Origin: Trissonchulus latispiculum
Taxonomy: Eukaryota; Nematoda; Enoplea; Enoplida; Ironidae
Assembly: GCA_030248195.1 (NCBI GenBank)
Contig: JASAND010024053.1
Span: forward strand, 1 to 64,000
DNA length: 64,000 nt
Direction of reading: 5' to 3'
Shown here: piece after piece, positions 1 to 10,165 of the stretch
How positions within the stretch are numbered: position 1 is the first letter of the stretch
Layout: every line of letters starts with the position of its first letter
Notes under the pieces: generated by a model
Databases searched by the model: none
Told to the model about the DNA's origin: nothing
Seen by the model: only the letters and a program-made list of their open reading frames with translations
Made by a program: the position numbers and the translations under genes

Positions 1-2712
1 ACGTCAAAATAGGTCAGCGGGAAAGGGGCCACAGTAATCTCTGATTTTCCGGTGGAACAACAGATAAGGAAAATATCCTTTCTCAGTTCTAAAATTCCAA
101 ACGTTTTAGAAATTTTGCTAATGGCATGGGTATGAAGTTGAAGGAATCATCAATTGAATGTTGGGGCTCAGAAGATGGAGTGTGAGTATGTGCCCACCTC
201 ATAAATAACGTTCGGCTTGATAGCATTTTCATGGGAGGTATTCCAGTATAAAGAACCGTCATAACCACCAAAATTATGGGCAAGAAATGTCGAGTTTTGA
301 ACTTCAGAAAGTTAAATATCCAACTGCAAAAGTCGTATCCAGCGGAAATGCCAGAAAATATCCATTGTCGGGGCTTCTCCTCCATAGATTGGATGACGAA
401 CAAGTTCGGTTGATGTTTCTTTTCCATCCTTGCAAATCATGCATTCGAAGTCGAAAACGAAGTATTTTGTTTCCCTTCTTAGGTGTCAATGATTTTTCAT
501 CTTGACGCAATGTGTTTTCATACATTTCGTCTTCCTGTTGTACCTGTCTCCATTCCTCTGCCCTTTTATCAACAGATTCTGTCTCCCCTGACAGGTAAGA
601 TATATCCTCGTCGTGCAACCTCTGCATTGTATTCTATATCATCCAGAACCCTTCTGCCTCTTTTTGGTTTTAGTTTAACTGGCTGCATGGTAACATTTAT
701 GCGGTTCTGTTTACAAATCTGGCAGGTTGGACAATATGAAATAATAAGAAGTGATCTGTTTATTTTGGAAGTCTTGAGCAACTTGCTGGCACCGTTTCAG
801 TCTTTCACAAATCCCTACGAAATGGTTTTGATAACATTCTTCTGTATACCAGTAACGATTGCAGCGGTCACAAAAGGGGTGACGACCAGAATCGGAGTTT
901 CAAGCATATTTTTACACTGGGCGTAGTGGCAGAAGCAGCAACCGACAGAACATTTATGGGGTAGCCCGGGGCTCGTGGAAACCCTTCTTACATTTGGCGC
1001 AGTAAAATTTGGTATTCAGGAAGGCAGCCATTTTTGTGATCACGTCAAAATGGCCTCCATACGAAGAGCAAATTTATCTGTTTATCCTTATAAGGGCCGG
1101 AAAATACATTTTTTCCGAATTCCTCAATGGACCACACATTAATTTGAAAGTCTGAAAGCAAAGTCTGAATGACTGAAACATCATTACCAGAAAATGACTG
1201 GCCCCATTTAAAAAGCTACACGATTCTTGTAACTGACGAACTTTGTCCAACCTCATAGGGCATTTCTGATCCATTCTTATAAGTTTCTTTAAAGTACGGT
1301 CTTCAGAGCGCTTACCCAGTTTGGGCTGGTGCAGGTTAGAGTTTTTTGCTAATTTATGTTCCACAATCCCGGTTGCCACGACAACGGCGTGAAGCAAACA
1401 ATTATCTTCTTCATTGACTTGAATAATACATTTCTTTTGTTTCAACCACTGGGGTAAGTCTATGATCTTTCGCGTGTGCAAATTACCAGCATTACGTTTC
1501 CCACGACCTGGTTCTGGCATTTTAATGTGGGTGAGGGTTAACAGAACGCCAGAATCGAAGGAAAAGTTTTGGTAGGATTGAAGAACTTTTCTAATGTTCT
1601 CCAGAATAAAGTCTGTAGAATAATCATCCAGTGATCTGACTGGGACGACGATTGGAAAGTCCAAGCTAGGAGATTCTAGCACTATTTTAATTTTGTCGTG
1701 TGGAAGGGCTTGTTGAGTAATCAAAGCAATAACTTCGTCAAGTGTTTCATGAAGGATGATAAGTGCTTCGTCAAGAGACAGGCTGTCCATAGACTTGAAA
1801 CGCAGGCTAAAGAGAGTATCTGTGGTCTGAAAACGTTCGTTGGTAGAAGAACGAAGTTTTGACAGAGTAAAGTAACGACCGTCCTTCAGCGACGTCTCTA
1901 AAGTATCTTCAGATTGGATATTGGCGGAAGAAGGCAATTTAATGGTTTCGGGAGAGGGGCTGGTGCCTGCACCGGTTTGGGTAGGGAATTGAGGCTGACT
2001 GGGAGCAGGTGGATCGATCAACGAATGTCTAAGTCTTATATGATTGCGCAGATTGGCTTCTCGAACAAATATTTTGGAGCATTGAGGGCATCCTCGATTG
2101 TGTTGCTGCTTTAAATGTTGTTTGAGGAGGTCACAGCAGCTGAATTCTTCTTTGCAATCTTTGCACACGAACTTCACCTAAACAAATGAAACAAACTAAT
2201 GAAACATGGAATATTGACATAGTTTAAGTAACAGTTAAAGTTTGATGTACCAGAGCTGGAGACCTGCTGGTACGAAATACTGCCGTGGAGAGTTTAACGG
2301 CCTAAGTAGGAAAGGATCGCCGGCGAGAAATTTACAAATTAATTGCAATACGGAGACATATGCTTTATGTTTTTTCTTAGTTATCTTAATTAATGATCAA
2401 GTGACAACGACAGTTTGTGTTCAAGTGTGAAGGAGGCATTAGTGCTGTTATGTGTGACATCATGGGTTGAAAAATATACAGTATACGGGTGCTCTGACAT
2501 GATTCGTTGGTATATAGAGAGGAAATTAATAAAGCAGTTTAAATGTGTTGATAACTCGAAATAGCGGCACTCACATAATTGGCAGTGACGTCAGCATGAG
2601 AGGTTGAGGCAGAAATGCTTCTTTGAAACTGTAGATGGCGCTGTGAGCAGTGCTGGTCAAGTTCTTGCATGGAGTTGAACCCATCTCCACAATGATGACA
2701 TTTATAATTCAT
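1..2712 (-). pseudogene. Decayed Polinton/Maverick-type DNA polymerase B with N-terminal C2H2 zinc fingers (partial)
   Basis: Read on the minus strand. Exon 1 (2712-2575) starts at an ATG and carries one C2H2 finger. It ends in GTGAGT, and exon 2 begins at 2177 after a TTTGTTTAG acceptor in the same phase, with two more C2H2 fingers. The frame then runs to about 1200 and contains ENIRKVLQS and IIQVNEEDNCLLHAV, a stretch typical of the region before the polymerase in Polinton-like elements. After a frameshift, three frames carry GGHFDVITK (1032-1058), a Cys/His-rich block, exonuclease motif FDFEC (441-455) and AHNFGGYDG (255-281), in the family's order. Polymerase palm motifs would lie beyond the left edge. 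Several stops and frameshifts below about 1200 make it a relic. In the family the protein replicates the element by protein priming. Family assignment is firm; whether the finger-bearing 5' part is still expressed is unknown. Confidence 0.75.
2178..2574 (-). other. Intron of the zinc-finger/polymerase relic
   Basis: GTGAGT donor at the 2574 end and TTTGTTTAG acceptor at the 2178 end join two open exons in phase 0. Each exon carries C2H2 fingers, which supports real splicing of this 5' part. Confidence 0.5.
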
Positions 2713-3293
2713 CTAAACAACAAAAAAGATAGAAAAGACCAGAAAAGCAAAGGAAAGTGAAGCATACTTTAAAGTTTAAATAAATTTTAAAGGGGTATGG
2801 CATGAAAGGAAAACCGGAGACAATAACACAACTATATTATGAATACAAATAATGTAGTATAAAATTAGTGAAAATAACTATATAAGTATGAAAAGACTAA
2901 AATTACCTTTAACACTTGAAGGCAAAAGTTGCAATATTGATGATATATACAGGATAGCGAAACGCGGTAAAGCAAGCATTCAAGTTGAAACAAAAGCTTT
3001 AAAAGAATAATGTTGCAAAAGGGGTCTTCTTTTAAAGGCTGCTTAAGAGACGCACAGCTGCTTCCTTAAAAAGTAAACAGCATTGATTCTAGTAAAAGTT
3101 AAAGGGGGAAGCACTTATTCTTATCTTACTAAGAAAAGGGAGCAACATTTAGCTACATTTAATATTTCCAATTAATAGTATCGGGGGGCGGCGCGGCGGG
3201 GGAAAGATGATTACGTAATCGCTGCACGCCTGCGCAATCAGCGCAGCTGATTGCGCCTGCGGGCAGCGTGACACAATTAATCTGGTTTATTCT

Positions 3294-3591
3294 AGTAATA
3301 ATTCCAGGAATTATGACGCTATCAGTAGTTAGCTAAGCATAAGCTAGGTATGCAGTTGATTGTCTATCACGTGATACAAGAGGGTATTAAGCTGATTGCG
3401 TCATAACCTGTTGCTGCTGACTAGCTAGGGTTATCTACGGGTAGATGCTTATTCTTTTAAATTCAAGGAATTATTACGTCACCAATAGCTAGCTAAGCGT
3501 TAGCTAGGTTTGATGTTGGTTGTATGTCACGTGATGGAAATTAAGCTAGTTACGTCATAACCTGTTGCTGATGATTAGCTAGGGTTATTGA
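3294..3591. repeat. Two-copy tandem repeat, unit about 165 bp
   Basis: Unit 1 (about 3294-3435) and unit 2 (about 3461-3591) share, in the same order, GGAATTATGACG/GGAATTATTACG, AGCTAAGC.TAGCTAGG, the CACGTGAT core and CGTCATAACCTGTTGCTG, then TAGCTAGGGTTAT. Similarity is about 80 percent by eye. No coding potential seen. Confidence 0.6.
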
Positions 3592-3804
3592 TTAAAAAGG
3601 CCCTTGCTATAAGACGAGAAAAGCAGACATATCATCGTGTATTAAAAATATTGATTGCATCGTTCAACACATGATCATATAGTTTCTAGGGGCGAAGGGG
3701 GGGGGGGGGTTATACTACTAATGAATTTCGGATTTCTCTCTAGCTTGGCAGTTTTTCGTGAATTCCGAGATCTGGGCTCATTTCTGCAAGTTGGTTCTAT
3801 TACA

Positions 3805-4195
3805 AAAGTTGTTCAGCCCGATAAGAGCTTTCGAATGGTACCCATCTTGTGGGTATTGGAGGAAATTTTTAGAATCCGGTAATTTTGAAAACCCGGAATT
3901 CCGAAAATTTGGTGCATTTTCGTGAAATGTTTCTAGGAGCAAAAATGTGTAGCGGGACCAGCTCTATTCGACTATCAGAACCAAATTTTGATTGTGATAA
4001 AAATTGGGCGAAAAACTAAAAATTTTAAATTTTCCGTGAATGAAATCCGGAATTTCGGATTTTTTTGGATTTTCTAAATCTCGGGTTCCTGAGGATTCGA
4101 AAAATATATACATTATATAGGCTACCTTCAAATGATAACTCAGGACAGCCGCTCACATTTCGGTTCCAAGAATTTTTAATCAGACTTTAGTAAAG
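3805..4195 (+). repeat. Dispersed repeat R1, copy 1
   Basis: This block, rich in AATTCCGGA-like words and ending GGTTCCAAGAATTTTTAATC, recurs in reverse complement at about 58510-58915 inside the plus-strand astacin gene. Matching landmarks are the GGGTATTGGAG segment, the GAAATCCGGAATT segment and the terminal CAGACTTTAG. Non-coding; mobilisation mechanism not evident. Confidence 0.65.
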
Positions 4196-4413
4196 AATCT
4201 CAAAATTTTGAGAAAACGTAAATTTTGTTCGATTTTTGTCGAAATTTTCAAGTTTGGACGCTTATTTCTCTCGCACTGAAAGACAAAACAGACAAGACAG
4301 ATTTTTCTAAAATGTTTTATAGGCTAAATAATGTAATTGTAGCAAATTTGAACGAATTTCAACGACAATTGCGCTTTTAAAGCCCAAAAATACACGAACC
4401 CGAACCAGCACAT

Positions 4414-5160
4414 GAAGGTGGTGATTCCTTTTGGAGACAATATGAACCTTTTTACTCATTCATTCTTTGTAGTTAAGAATCCATTTTTATATCAAAATGG
4501 AGCTAAACATTTTCTCTTTCTAATGAATACAGTGAACCTAACTTTAGTTCTTGGAAATTATTTAACTGCATTTTCGAAGTAATTTAATCTTTCAGATTTT
4601 TTGCAGACTAAAGTACATTTTTTCAGGAGGCGTCAGCCACATCATTCGATTCCACTATTAAATAGCTGGGGACCCTGTCTTAATTATTATGAAACCGCTC
4701 TTTGTTATAAAGAAATCAGCTAAAATGTAAGCGCAACCTGGATTTTGCCTACTTTTCCCAACTTTGGCAAGCGACCACTTTAGCCAGAAAGCAGCAATCG
4801 GGGCAACTAAAAAAGGGTCCCTGGGTATTTTTGTGTAAAACATGCCCAGTAAGTGGCAACCCTCTAGCTTGCACAGTGAATGCTCCACAATCGCTGGAAA
4901 AAATTTGGTCATGTTTTTGCAAAAACTACATTTTTTACGATAGCAGCGTAAGGGATAGCAGTTCGAAGATTATAATATCACGGATAATTGCCCTCGGCGA
5001 GACCTTCAAACTGATACTCTTTGTAGAATTTTATGGCTTGCGTAACTCAAGAAATGGCGGATTATTTGATTTCTGCAAAAATGACAAATTTTTAACCCCA
5101 AAATAAGAAAATCAGCTATATCTCACTATAGAGAAAAGCTAACAAGGGGACCCCTAAAAG
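4414..5160 (-). mobile_element. Truncated TTAA-type element, inverted copy beside a full copy
   Basis: Begins with the terminal sequence AAGGTGGTGATTCCTTTTGG and runs through the same interior as the complete element at 5397-6373 but in the opposite direction (shared TGGAGCATT, CCCAGGGACCC and GCTATTTGATAG-like landmarks). It lacks its other end and has no TTAA at the remaining one, so it is a 5'-truncated neighbour in inverted orientation. Confidence 0.6.
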
Positions 5161-5396
5161 GGGCGTAGTTCTGCAACAGAGCCTAAACCTGAAACAAAAT
5201 CTGTAATCAAATTTAGCCTAACCTATAGGCATTAGTTATGAACGTCTTGATAGGGTATCGTTATGCATTAATAGTTGATGAAATGTGCGACTTGTGACCG
5301 TTCGTTTCGTGCGAATCCGTGCTACCATGTTGCGCAGTGGATTCACAGGAAATTCTAATTTACTCATTGTAAAGCTGTGTCCCTCAGAAGCTTTTT

Positions 5397-6373
5397 AAGG
5401 TGGTGATTCCTTTTGGGCACATATGATTGGTTGACGGTTCGAATCTCGATGAAATTTGATGAAACTTTCCACAATAAGTTCTTTTAGCATTCTAACACCC
5501 TCAGCGCAATCCCGCTTCAAAACTTCGTCGTCTCCGCTCAGGGCCGTTTTTGCCGATTTTTGATACTTACACAGTAGCTGCATAGCTCTGATTATGTTCA
5601 TTCGAAAGATCTTGTTGAGCTCTACATTTTTGCTTTTTGAAGCACGTTTCCAGCTTTTCTCTAGCGTGAGATACAGCTGATTTCTTATTTTGGCGTTGAA
5701 AACTTGTCATTTTTGCAGAAATCAAATAATCCGCAATTTCTTGAGCTACGCAAGCCGTAAAATTAAACTAAGGGTGTGAATTTGAAGGTTTCGTCGAGGA
5801 CTATTATTCGTGGCATTGTAATCTTTTAAATGCTATCCCGTATGCTACTATCATAAAAAATGTAGATTTTCCAAAAACGTGACCAAATTTTTTCCAGCGA
5901 TTGTGGAGCATTTACTATGCAAGCTAGAGGGTTGCCACTTACTAGACGTGTTTTACACAAAAATACCCAGGGACCCTTTTTAGTTGCCCCGATTGCTGAT
6001 TTCTAGCTAGTGGTCGCTTGCCAAAGTTGGGAAAAGTAGGCAAAATCCAGGTTGCGTATACATTTTAGCTAATTTCTTTATAACGAAGAGCGTTTCATAA
6101 TAATTAAAAAAGGGTCCCCAGCTATTTGATAGTGGTATCGAATGATGTGGCGCACGCCTCACGATAAAATTTACTTTAGTCTGCAAAAATCTGGAAAATT
6201 GAATTACTTAGAAAATGTAGTAAAATAATTTTCGAGGACTGAAGTTAGGTTCACTGTATTCATTAGAAAGAAAACACATTACGCTCCATTTTGATATAAA
6301 AACGGCTTCTTAACTACAAAGAATGACAGAGTAATAAGGGTTCAAATTGTCTCCAAAAGGAATCACAACCTTA
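5397..6373. mobile_element. Complete ~0.98 kb TTAA-flanked non-autonomous element (piggyBac-like)
   Basis: Terminal inverted repeats GGTGGTGATTCCTTTTGG at the left and CCAAAAGGAATCACAACC at the right are bounded on both sides by TTAA, the target site of piggyBac transposases. The interior has no coding frame of note. A second complete copy lies at 46229-47213, and lone ends or pieces lie at 4414, about 7105-7198 and 43168-43186. Confidence 0.7.
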
Positions 6374-7104
6374 AACAAGATATTAAAAACCAAAATGTTA
6401 CTTAAAACATGTCATAATATATTTCATACTCAAAACGATATTTTGCACATACACAGATAACTGCAATTCTCAGGCGGCACCGCTGGCGCTAAATGCTGTT
6501 TTGGTAACTTAACCAATTGATTGTGAATACGCCCGGCTAACCAATTGGTTTTCTTACCGTCTGTAACCCTACCACTGGTAAGGTTACCACTGGTAGGGCT
6601 ACCACGACTTGGTGAATACGGCCCATACTCACACACACACCAATACTCACACATGTTACAGGAGAGCGACTAGTCAGCCATAGAAGCATACGGTTGACTG
6701 GGCGAAAGTTTGAAAGATCTAATTTGCATAAAACCCGGTGTACTTGTTACAACTGACTGTAGTTTGTTAATCGGGGGGGGGGGGCAGATCAGTGAATATT
6801 CACAAAACTAATCTGTGGGGGGGACCAAATAAGTTGTATTAGGCGTAATTGAGCCGAACCAAGATAGAACTGCCGAATGAAATGGAAACGGAATTGTTAA
6901 ATTAAAAATTAATAAAAATATTTTAATTGAAGTTAATGAATTAATCCCATTTAGCCCACCTCAGTTAAAAAACTGAGCAACTGCTATAGCTTGCTTGTGT
7001 TGAGCATAGCTTGCTTTTGTAATAAGAAACTAGTCTGCAATGCTAAACATAACTAAATTCCGTGTAAATTGTTCTGCCTCCAGGCAGAACAAAAAGGAGC
7101 TTTA

Positions 7105-7198
7105 CAAAAGCAAAAATGTAGAGCTCAACAAGATCCTTCGAATGAATATAAGTCTGAGCTGTGCAGCTAATGTCTTAGTATCATAAATCGGCAAAAAC
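7105..7198 (-). mobile_element. Internal fragment of the TTAA element family
   Basis: Reverse complement of the interior near 5540-5640 of the full element (shared CAAAAATGTAGAGCTCAACA and GGCAAAAACTGCCCTGA). Both ends are missing. Confidence 0.5.
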
Positions 7199-7206
7199 TG
7201 CCCTGA

Positions 7207-7415
7207 ACGGCCGAGATCTCAGGCCGAGATCTCAGGGAAGGGGGGGTCCTGCTAAGCGTTGTTAAGCGTGTGTTCATATGCAGTCGAACTGAAATGCACT
7301 GATGAGGATTAAGGTAGCTAAGTAGCCAATCAAATACATTTCAGTTCTTCGACTGCATACAAACACACGCTTAACAACGCTAAGCGAGACCGCCCCCCCC
7401 TGAGATCTCGGGGGT
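7207..7415. repeat. Hairpin-forming inverted repeat with G/C runs
   Basis: Arm 1 (about 7216-7290) reads CTCAGGGAAGGGGGGGTC then GCTAAGCGTTGTTAAGCGTG. Arm 2 (about 7340-7412) is its reverse complement, with the C run and GAGATCTC. A short central loop separates them. This is the layout of a foldback MITE. Confidence 0.6.
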
Positions 7416-7429
7416 GGTCCACTTATACA

Positions 7430-7622
7430 CGTAAATTTGACATAAGGTAGGCGATTAGCCAATCAGATGCGTTTTAGTTCAAACGCATATAAACGCATGC
7501 TGAACAATGGTGAGTGGGACACCCCCCCCCCCCGAGATGTCGGCCTTAATCTGCCGAGCATCTCGCAGGCCATTTCCATTAGGAAGGGCTAAACTTCCCA
7601 CTCTTGGTATTATATACTCTTG
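7430..7622 (+). mobile_element. MITE family B fragment
   Basis: Shares GATGCGTTTTAGTTCAAACG, the C run followed by CGAGAT.TCGGCCT, and a closing ATTATA.ACTCTTG end with 38686-38838; the closing part recurs in reverse at 26944-27065, and a short piece is at about 62850. The far left end is not defined. Confidence 0.5.
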
Positions 7623-7854
7623 CTATGACTAGAGTCTTCTTTTGCAGAAATGCAAGCTACCACCCATTACCCAGTGCTAATTATTACTATGTACACTTCT
7701 AAATTCCAGTTCCTTGCTTACTGAACTTAAAATTATAATCAGAAAATTGCTAACATCAGAATAAGAATAGGAATAAATTCAGAATAACGTGACAAAACAT
7801 ACTATACTCTGATTGGTTGAGTATGGCGTCTGGTACCGTTTGATTGGTTAAACG

Positions 7855-7886
7855 AAAATAAGAATAGGTATACCTATTCTTATTTT
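7855..7886. repeat. Perfect 32-bp palindrome
   Basis: AAAATAAGAATAGGTA followed immediately by its exact reverse complement. It sits in a 250-bp tract (7760-8010) where AGAATAGG-type words recur on both strands. Confidence 0.6.
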
Positions 7887-8030
7887 ATTCTGAGAATAAA
7901 ATAGTATTAGCTCAGCTAATCCTATTCTTGTTTGGTGCAACGGAAGATCGGAATAAAATGAGAATGGGAATAGCTATTCCGGAATAACTTTATTCTCAGA
8001 ATAGCTAGTCCGATTTGGTGCAATCGGCCG

Positions 8031-8217
8031 TAAGATAGTTTTGTGTATTGAGCTGAAGGCAACCTTGGTCTGAGTACCACAAAAATTAGACAATCTGCCG
8101 TGCTTGCGATACCTCAACGACTTCAAGAAATCCTTATCACCAAGAATCCTGTCAGAAATCAGAAATCAAAATTGACTTCCATGTGACATTAATAATTTTT
8201 GGTTTTAATGTACGCAG
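8031..8217 (+). repeat. Dispersed repeat R2, copy 1
   Basis: Matches 15341-15379 plus 16036-16205, the sequence flanking a hAT-like insertion: GAAGTCAACCTTAG / GAAGGCAACCTTGG, CACCAAGAATCC and TTTTGGTTTTAAT are shared in order. It is the uninterrupted form of that repeat. Confidence 0.55.
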
Positions 8218-8349
8218 AGTAGTGTTGTTGCTCGGCCGTTTTTTGGTTATTTATAGCGGATAAAATCACGTATTGACCAGTTTGAAATACCGGCCGGTCG
8301 CGCAATGAGAAAGTGTACGTGAACCACGCGCACATTTTCAAAGTGTGGG

Positions 8350-8524
8350 GCGGGCCGGGTGGGCACTCCACGCATCCCATCATGACTCCCATCTGGGCCT
8401 GGACGTCTTCCGCATCCTCACCCGGTTTTCCGGTCTCTCCGGCCAGTCCGGGTTCTCCGGATTCACCGGGAGCTCCCGGATTTCCGGGCGGACCGGCGGG
8501 ACAGTTGTTGTTGGCGTTGCAGTC
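8350..8524 (-). pseudogene. Stray duplicated exon of the cuticle collagen gene
   Basis: Minus-strand reading gives the same Cys-rich and Gly-X-Y segment as exon 3 of the collagen gene (18943-19146), from the [10 protein letters not shown] start after a TATTTCAG acceptor to [10 protein letters not shown]. It then runs into unrelated sequence and has no splice donor. Homology continues through the intron upstream of the exon to about 8672, so this is a DNA-level duplication about 10.6 kb from the source. One coding change restores Pro in a GAP triplet where the source has GAA. No other collagen exons lie nearby, so it is best read as an orphan exon. Confidence 0.75.
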
Positions 8525-8672
8525 TGAAATAGAGAATAAATTAAGTTAGACACTCTGTATTTCTAATTTCGCAAGTATAAACTCAATATTGAAAATTTTT
8601 AAGTGGAATGCTGACACTGAATAATTGCCATAACAATTACAGAGGTGCTCTACAAGGCTATCTAAGCGTCCA
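8525..8672 (-). repeat. Intronic flank duplicated with the collagen exon
   Basis: Matches 19147-19320 apart from a 20-base segment (about 19180-19199) absent here. The outer part, with the GAATAATTGCCATAACAATTA word, also recurs at 55680-55793, so it carries its own dispersed repeat. Confidence 0.6.
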
Positions 8673-8689
8673 TTCAAGTTCTAGCCTCA

Positions 8690-9165
8690 TTATAATTAGC
8701 TTCAATTTTTTATAATCAGCCTCATGATAACTAACGTCCATTTCTGATAATCAAGTTCACCATGATTAGCTTCAATTTGTGGCAATTCTCCTCATGACAA
8801 TATTTGTGATATTTAGCTTTATGGTAATTGGCTTCAATTTGTGATAATTTAGCTCCTATTTCTGATAATTAGCCTTATAAGATTTAATTTTCAATAATTG
8901 GCCTTATCCGTTGAAATAGTGTTATAGGCTGAGTTCGATTAAAAATCAAAATTTGTCAATTTCTGATAATTAGCCTCCTGATAATTAGCTTAAATTTGTG
9001 ATAATTAGCTTCTATTTTTGAAAATGAACCGCTTCAATTCCTGATATTAACCTGAAAATAATTAGCTTCCGTTTTTGATAATTAGTCTCATGATGCACTA
9101 GCTCAGTATCTGGTAATTAGCTCATCATAATTAGCTTAAATTAAAAATGAGCCTCATGATCGTAC
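8690..9165 (+). repeat. Degenerate GATAATTAGC tandem tract, left part
   Basis: About twenty imperfect units resembling TGATAATTAGCTTCAATTTG. The tract resumes at 9935-10165 with units on the opposite strand (GCTAATTATC). No gene. Confidence 0.65.
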
Positions 9166-9520
9166 ATTAACATAGGGTTGAGTCCTGGGGGGGCTTGTCC
9201 CCAAAAAATTTTAAGGGGGCTTGTACCTTGAACAAAAATTTTCTGGGGGCTTTTACCTCAAAAATAAACGTGTAAAATGCTTCGAAAAATTAACGCTAAT
9301 TTTATAAAAATTTGCAAGGTTTTATCGAAGTTTGCAGTTTTTTATCAACATTTGTGAAAAATCTTCAGTTTTGGAAAAAAAATCGAATCCCGAAAAACTA
9401 AACATTTTAGCTAAAAAGTACCGGCGCAGCCGTTCGCAATACTGTGAATATAGAATATCGAGTTTACTGATCTTTACACATGAAAACTACATAGTCATGA
9501 CTAACCTATATAATACCAAA

Positions 9521-9887
9521 CGCCTGCCTGCAGTCACTAAGGCCGTAGCTTTAGTCCGAACAGGAGAGAGCCAATGGGCGCTGTGAGCGCTCTTACCCAG
9601 AGAGAACTAATCTCTGGAGCTCCTGCCTGGTTGTCCAAGAAGGACAGCCAGCTCAGCTCTATCTGTGCTGCAACATAGCCAGAGAAGTTTTTATCAAAAC
9701 CTCTCTGACTGTGCTATGCACAGAAAGAGGACTGCAGTGGCCGGCGGATCTCCGTAGAGATACAAACAGCATTTACGTCAAGAAAATGAAGTAAACGCTG
9801 GCCAGCAGGCGGATCCACGAAGGATACAAGGATCCACGAAGGATACAAGGCATCCGCCTGCTGGCCAGCGTTTACTTCATTTTCTTG
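9521..9887. mobile_element. 367-bp insertion with 17-bp target duplication
   Basis: The 17-bp word ACCTATATAATACCAAA occurs at 9504-9520 and again at 9888-9904. Removing the insert and one copy rebuilds a dispersed sequence whose uninterrupted relative lies at about 33466-33605 (shared GTTTACTGATC, AGTCATGA, TAGATGCAA and TTATTTCTAA). The insert ends in a 37-bp hairpin (9779-9813 pairs with 9851-9888). A piece of the hairpin arm, with ATCCACGAAGGATACA, recurs at about 62300-62345. A long target duplication suggests endonuclease-primed integration. Confidence 0.6.
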
Positions 9888-9934
9888 ACCTATATAATAC
9901 CAAAGTGATAGATGCAAGCTCCAATTGTGGTATT

Positions 9935-10165
9935 CTTATTTCTAAAAGAGGCCAATTATCATGAGACTAATTATCGCAAATTGAAACTAATTTTCAATAG
10001 GATAATTGTCAGAAATAGAAGCTAATTTTCTATAATCTAATCATCAGAAATGGAAGCAAATTATCCTAAGGCCAATTATCACAAATTATCATGAGGCTAA
10101 TTATCAAATATGGTAGCTAATTTTCATGAGACTAGTCATCAAAAAAGGAAACTAATTATTCGTAA
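9935..10165 (-). repeat. Degenerate GATAATTAGC tandem tract, right part
   Basis: Continuation of the tract at 8690-9165 with units mainly in reverse (GCTAATTATCA), so the two parts form a loose inverted repeat around the 9.2-9.9 kb segment. Confidence 0.6.

Noticed and set aside
3180..3270. Possible CpG-island promoter (GGCGGCGCGGCGGGG)
   Set aside because: Short GC-rich spot next to a tandem repeat with no gene starting nearby on either strand.
8313..8549. Plus-strand collagen-like frame ([18 protein letters not shown])
   Set aside because: It is the complementary strand of the duplicated collagen exon; GC-rich Gly-Pro codons mirror as Gly/Pro/Ser. The true exon is on the minus strand.
8690..10165. 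Possible CRISPR-like array (regular GATAATTAGC units)
   Set aside because: Units are imperfect, spacers are not unique and the genome is eukaryotic; it is a degenerate minisatellite.
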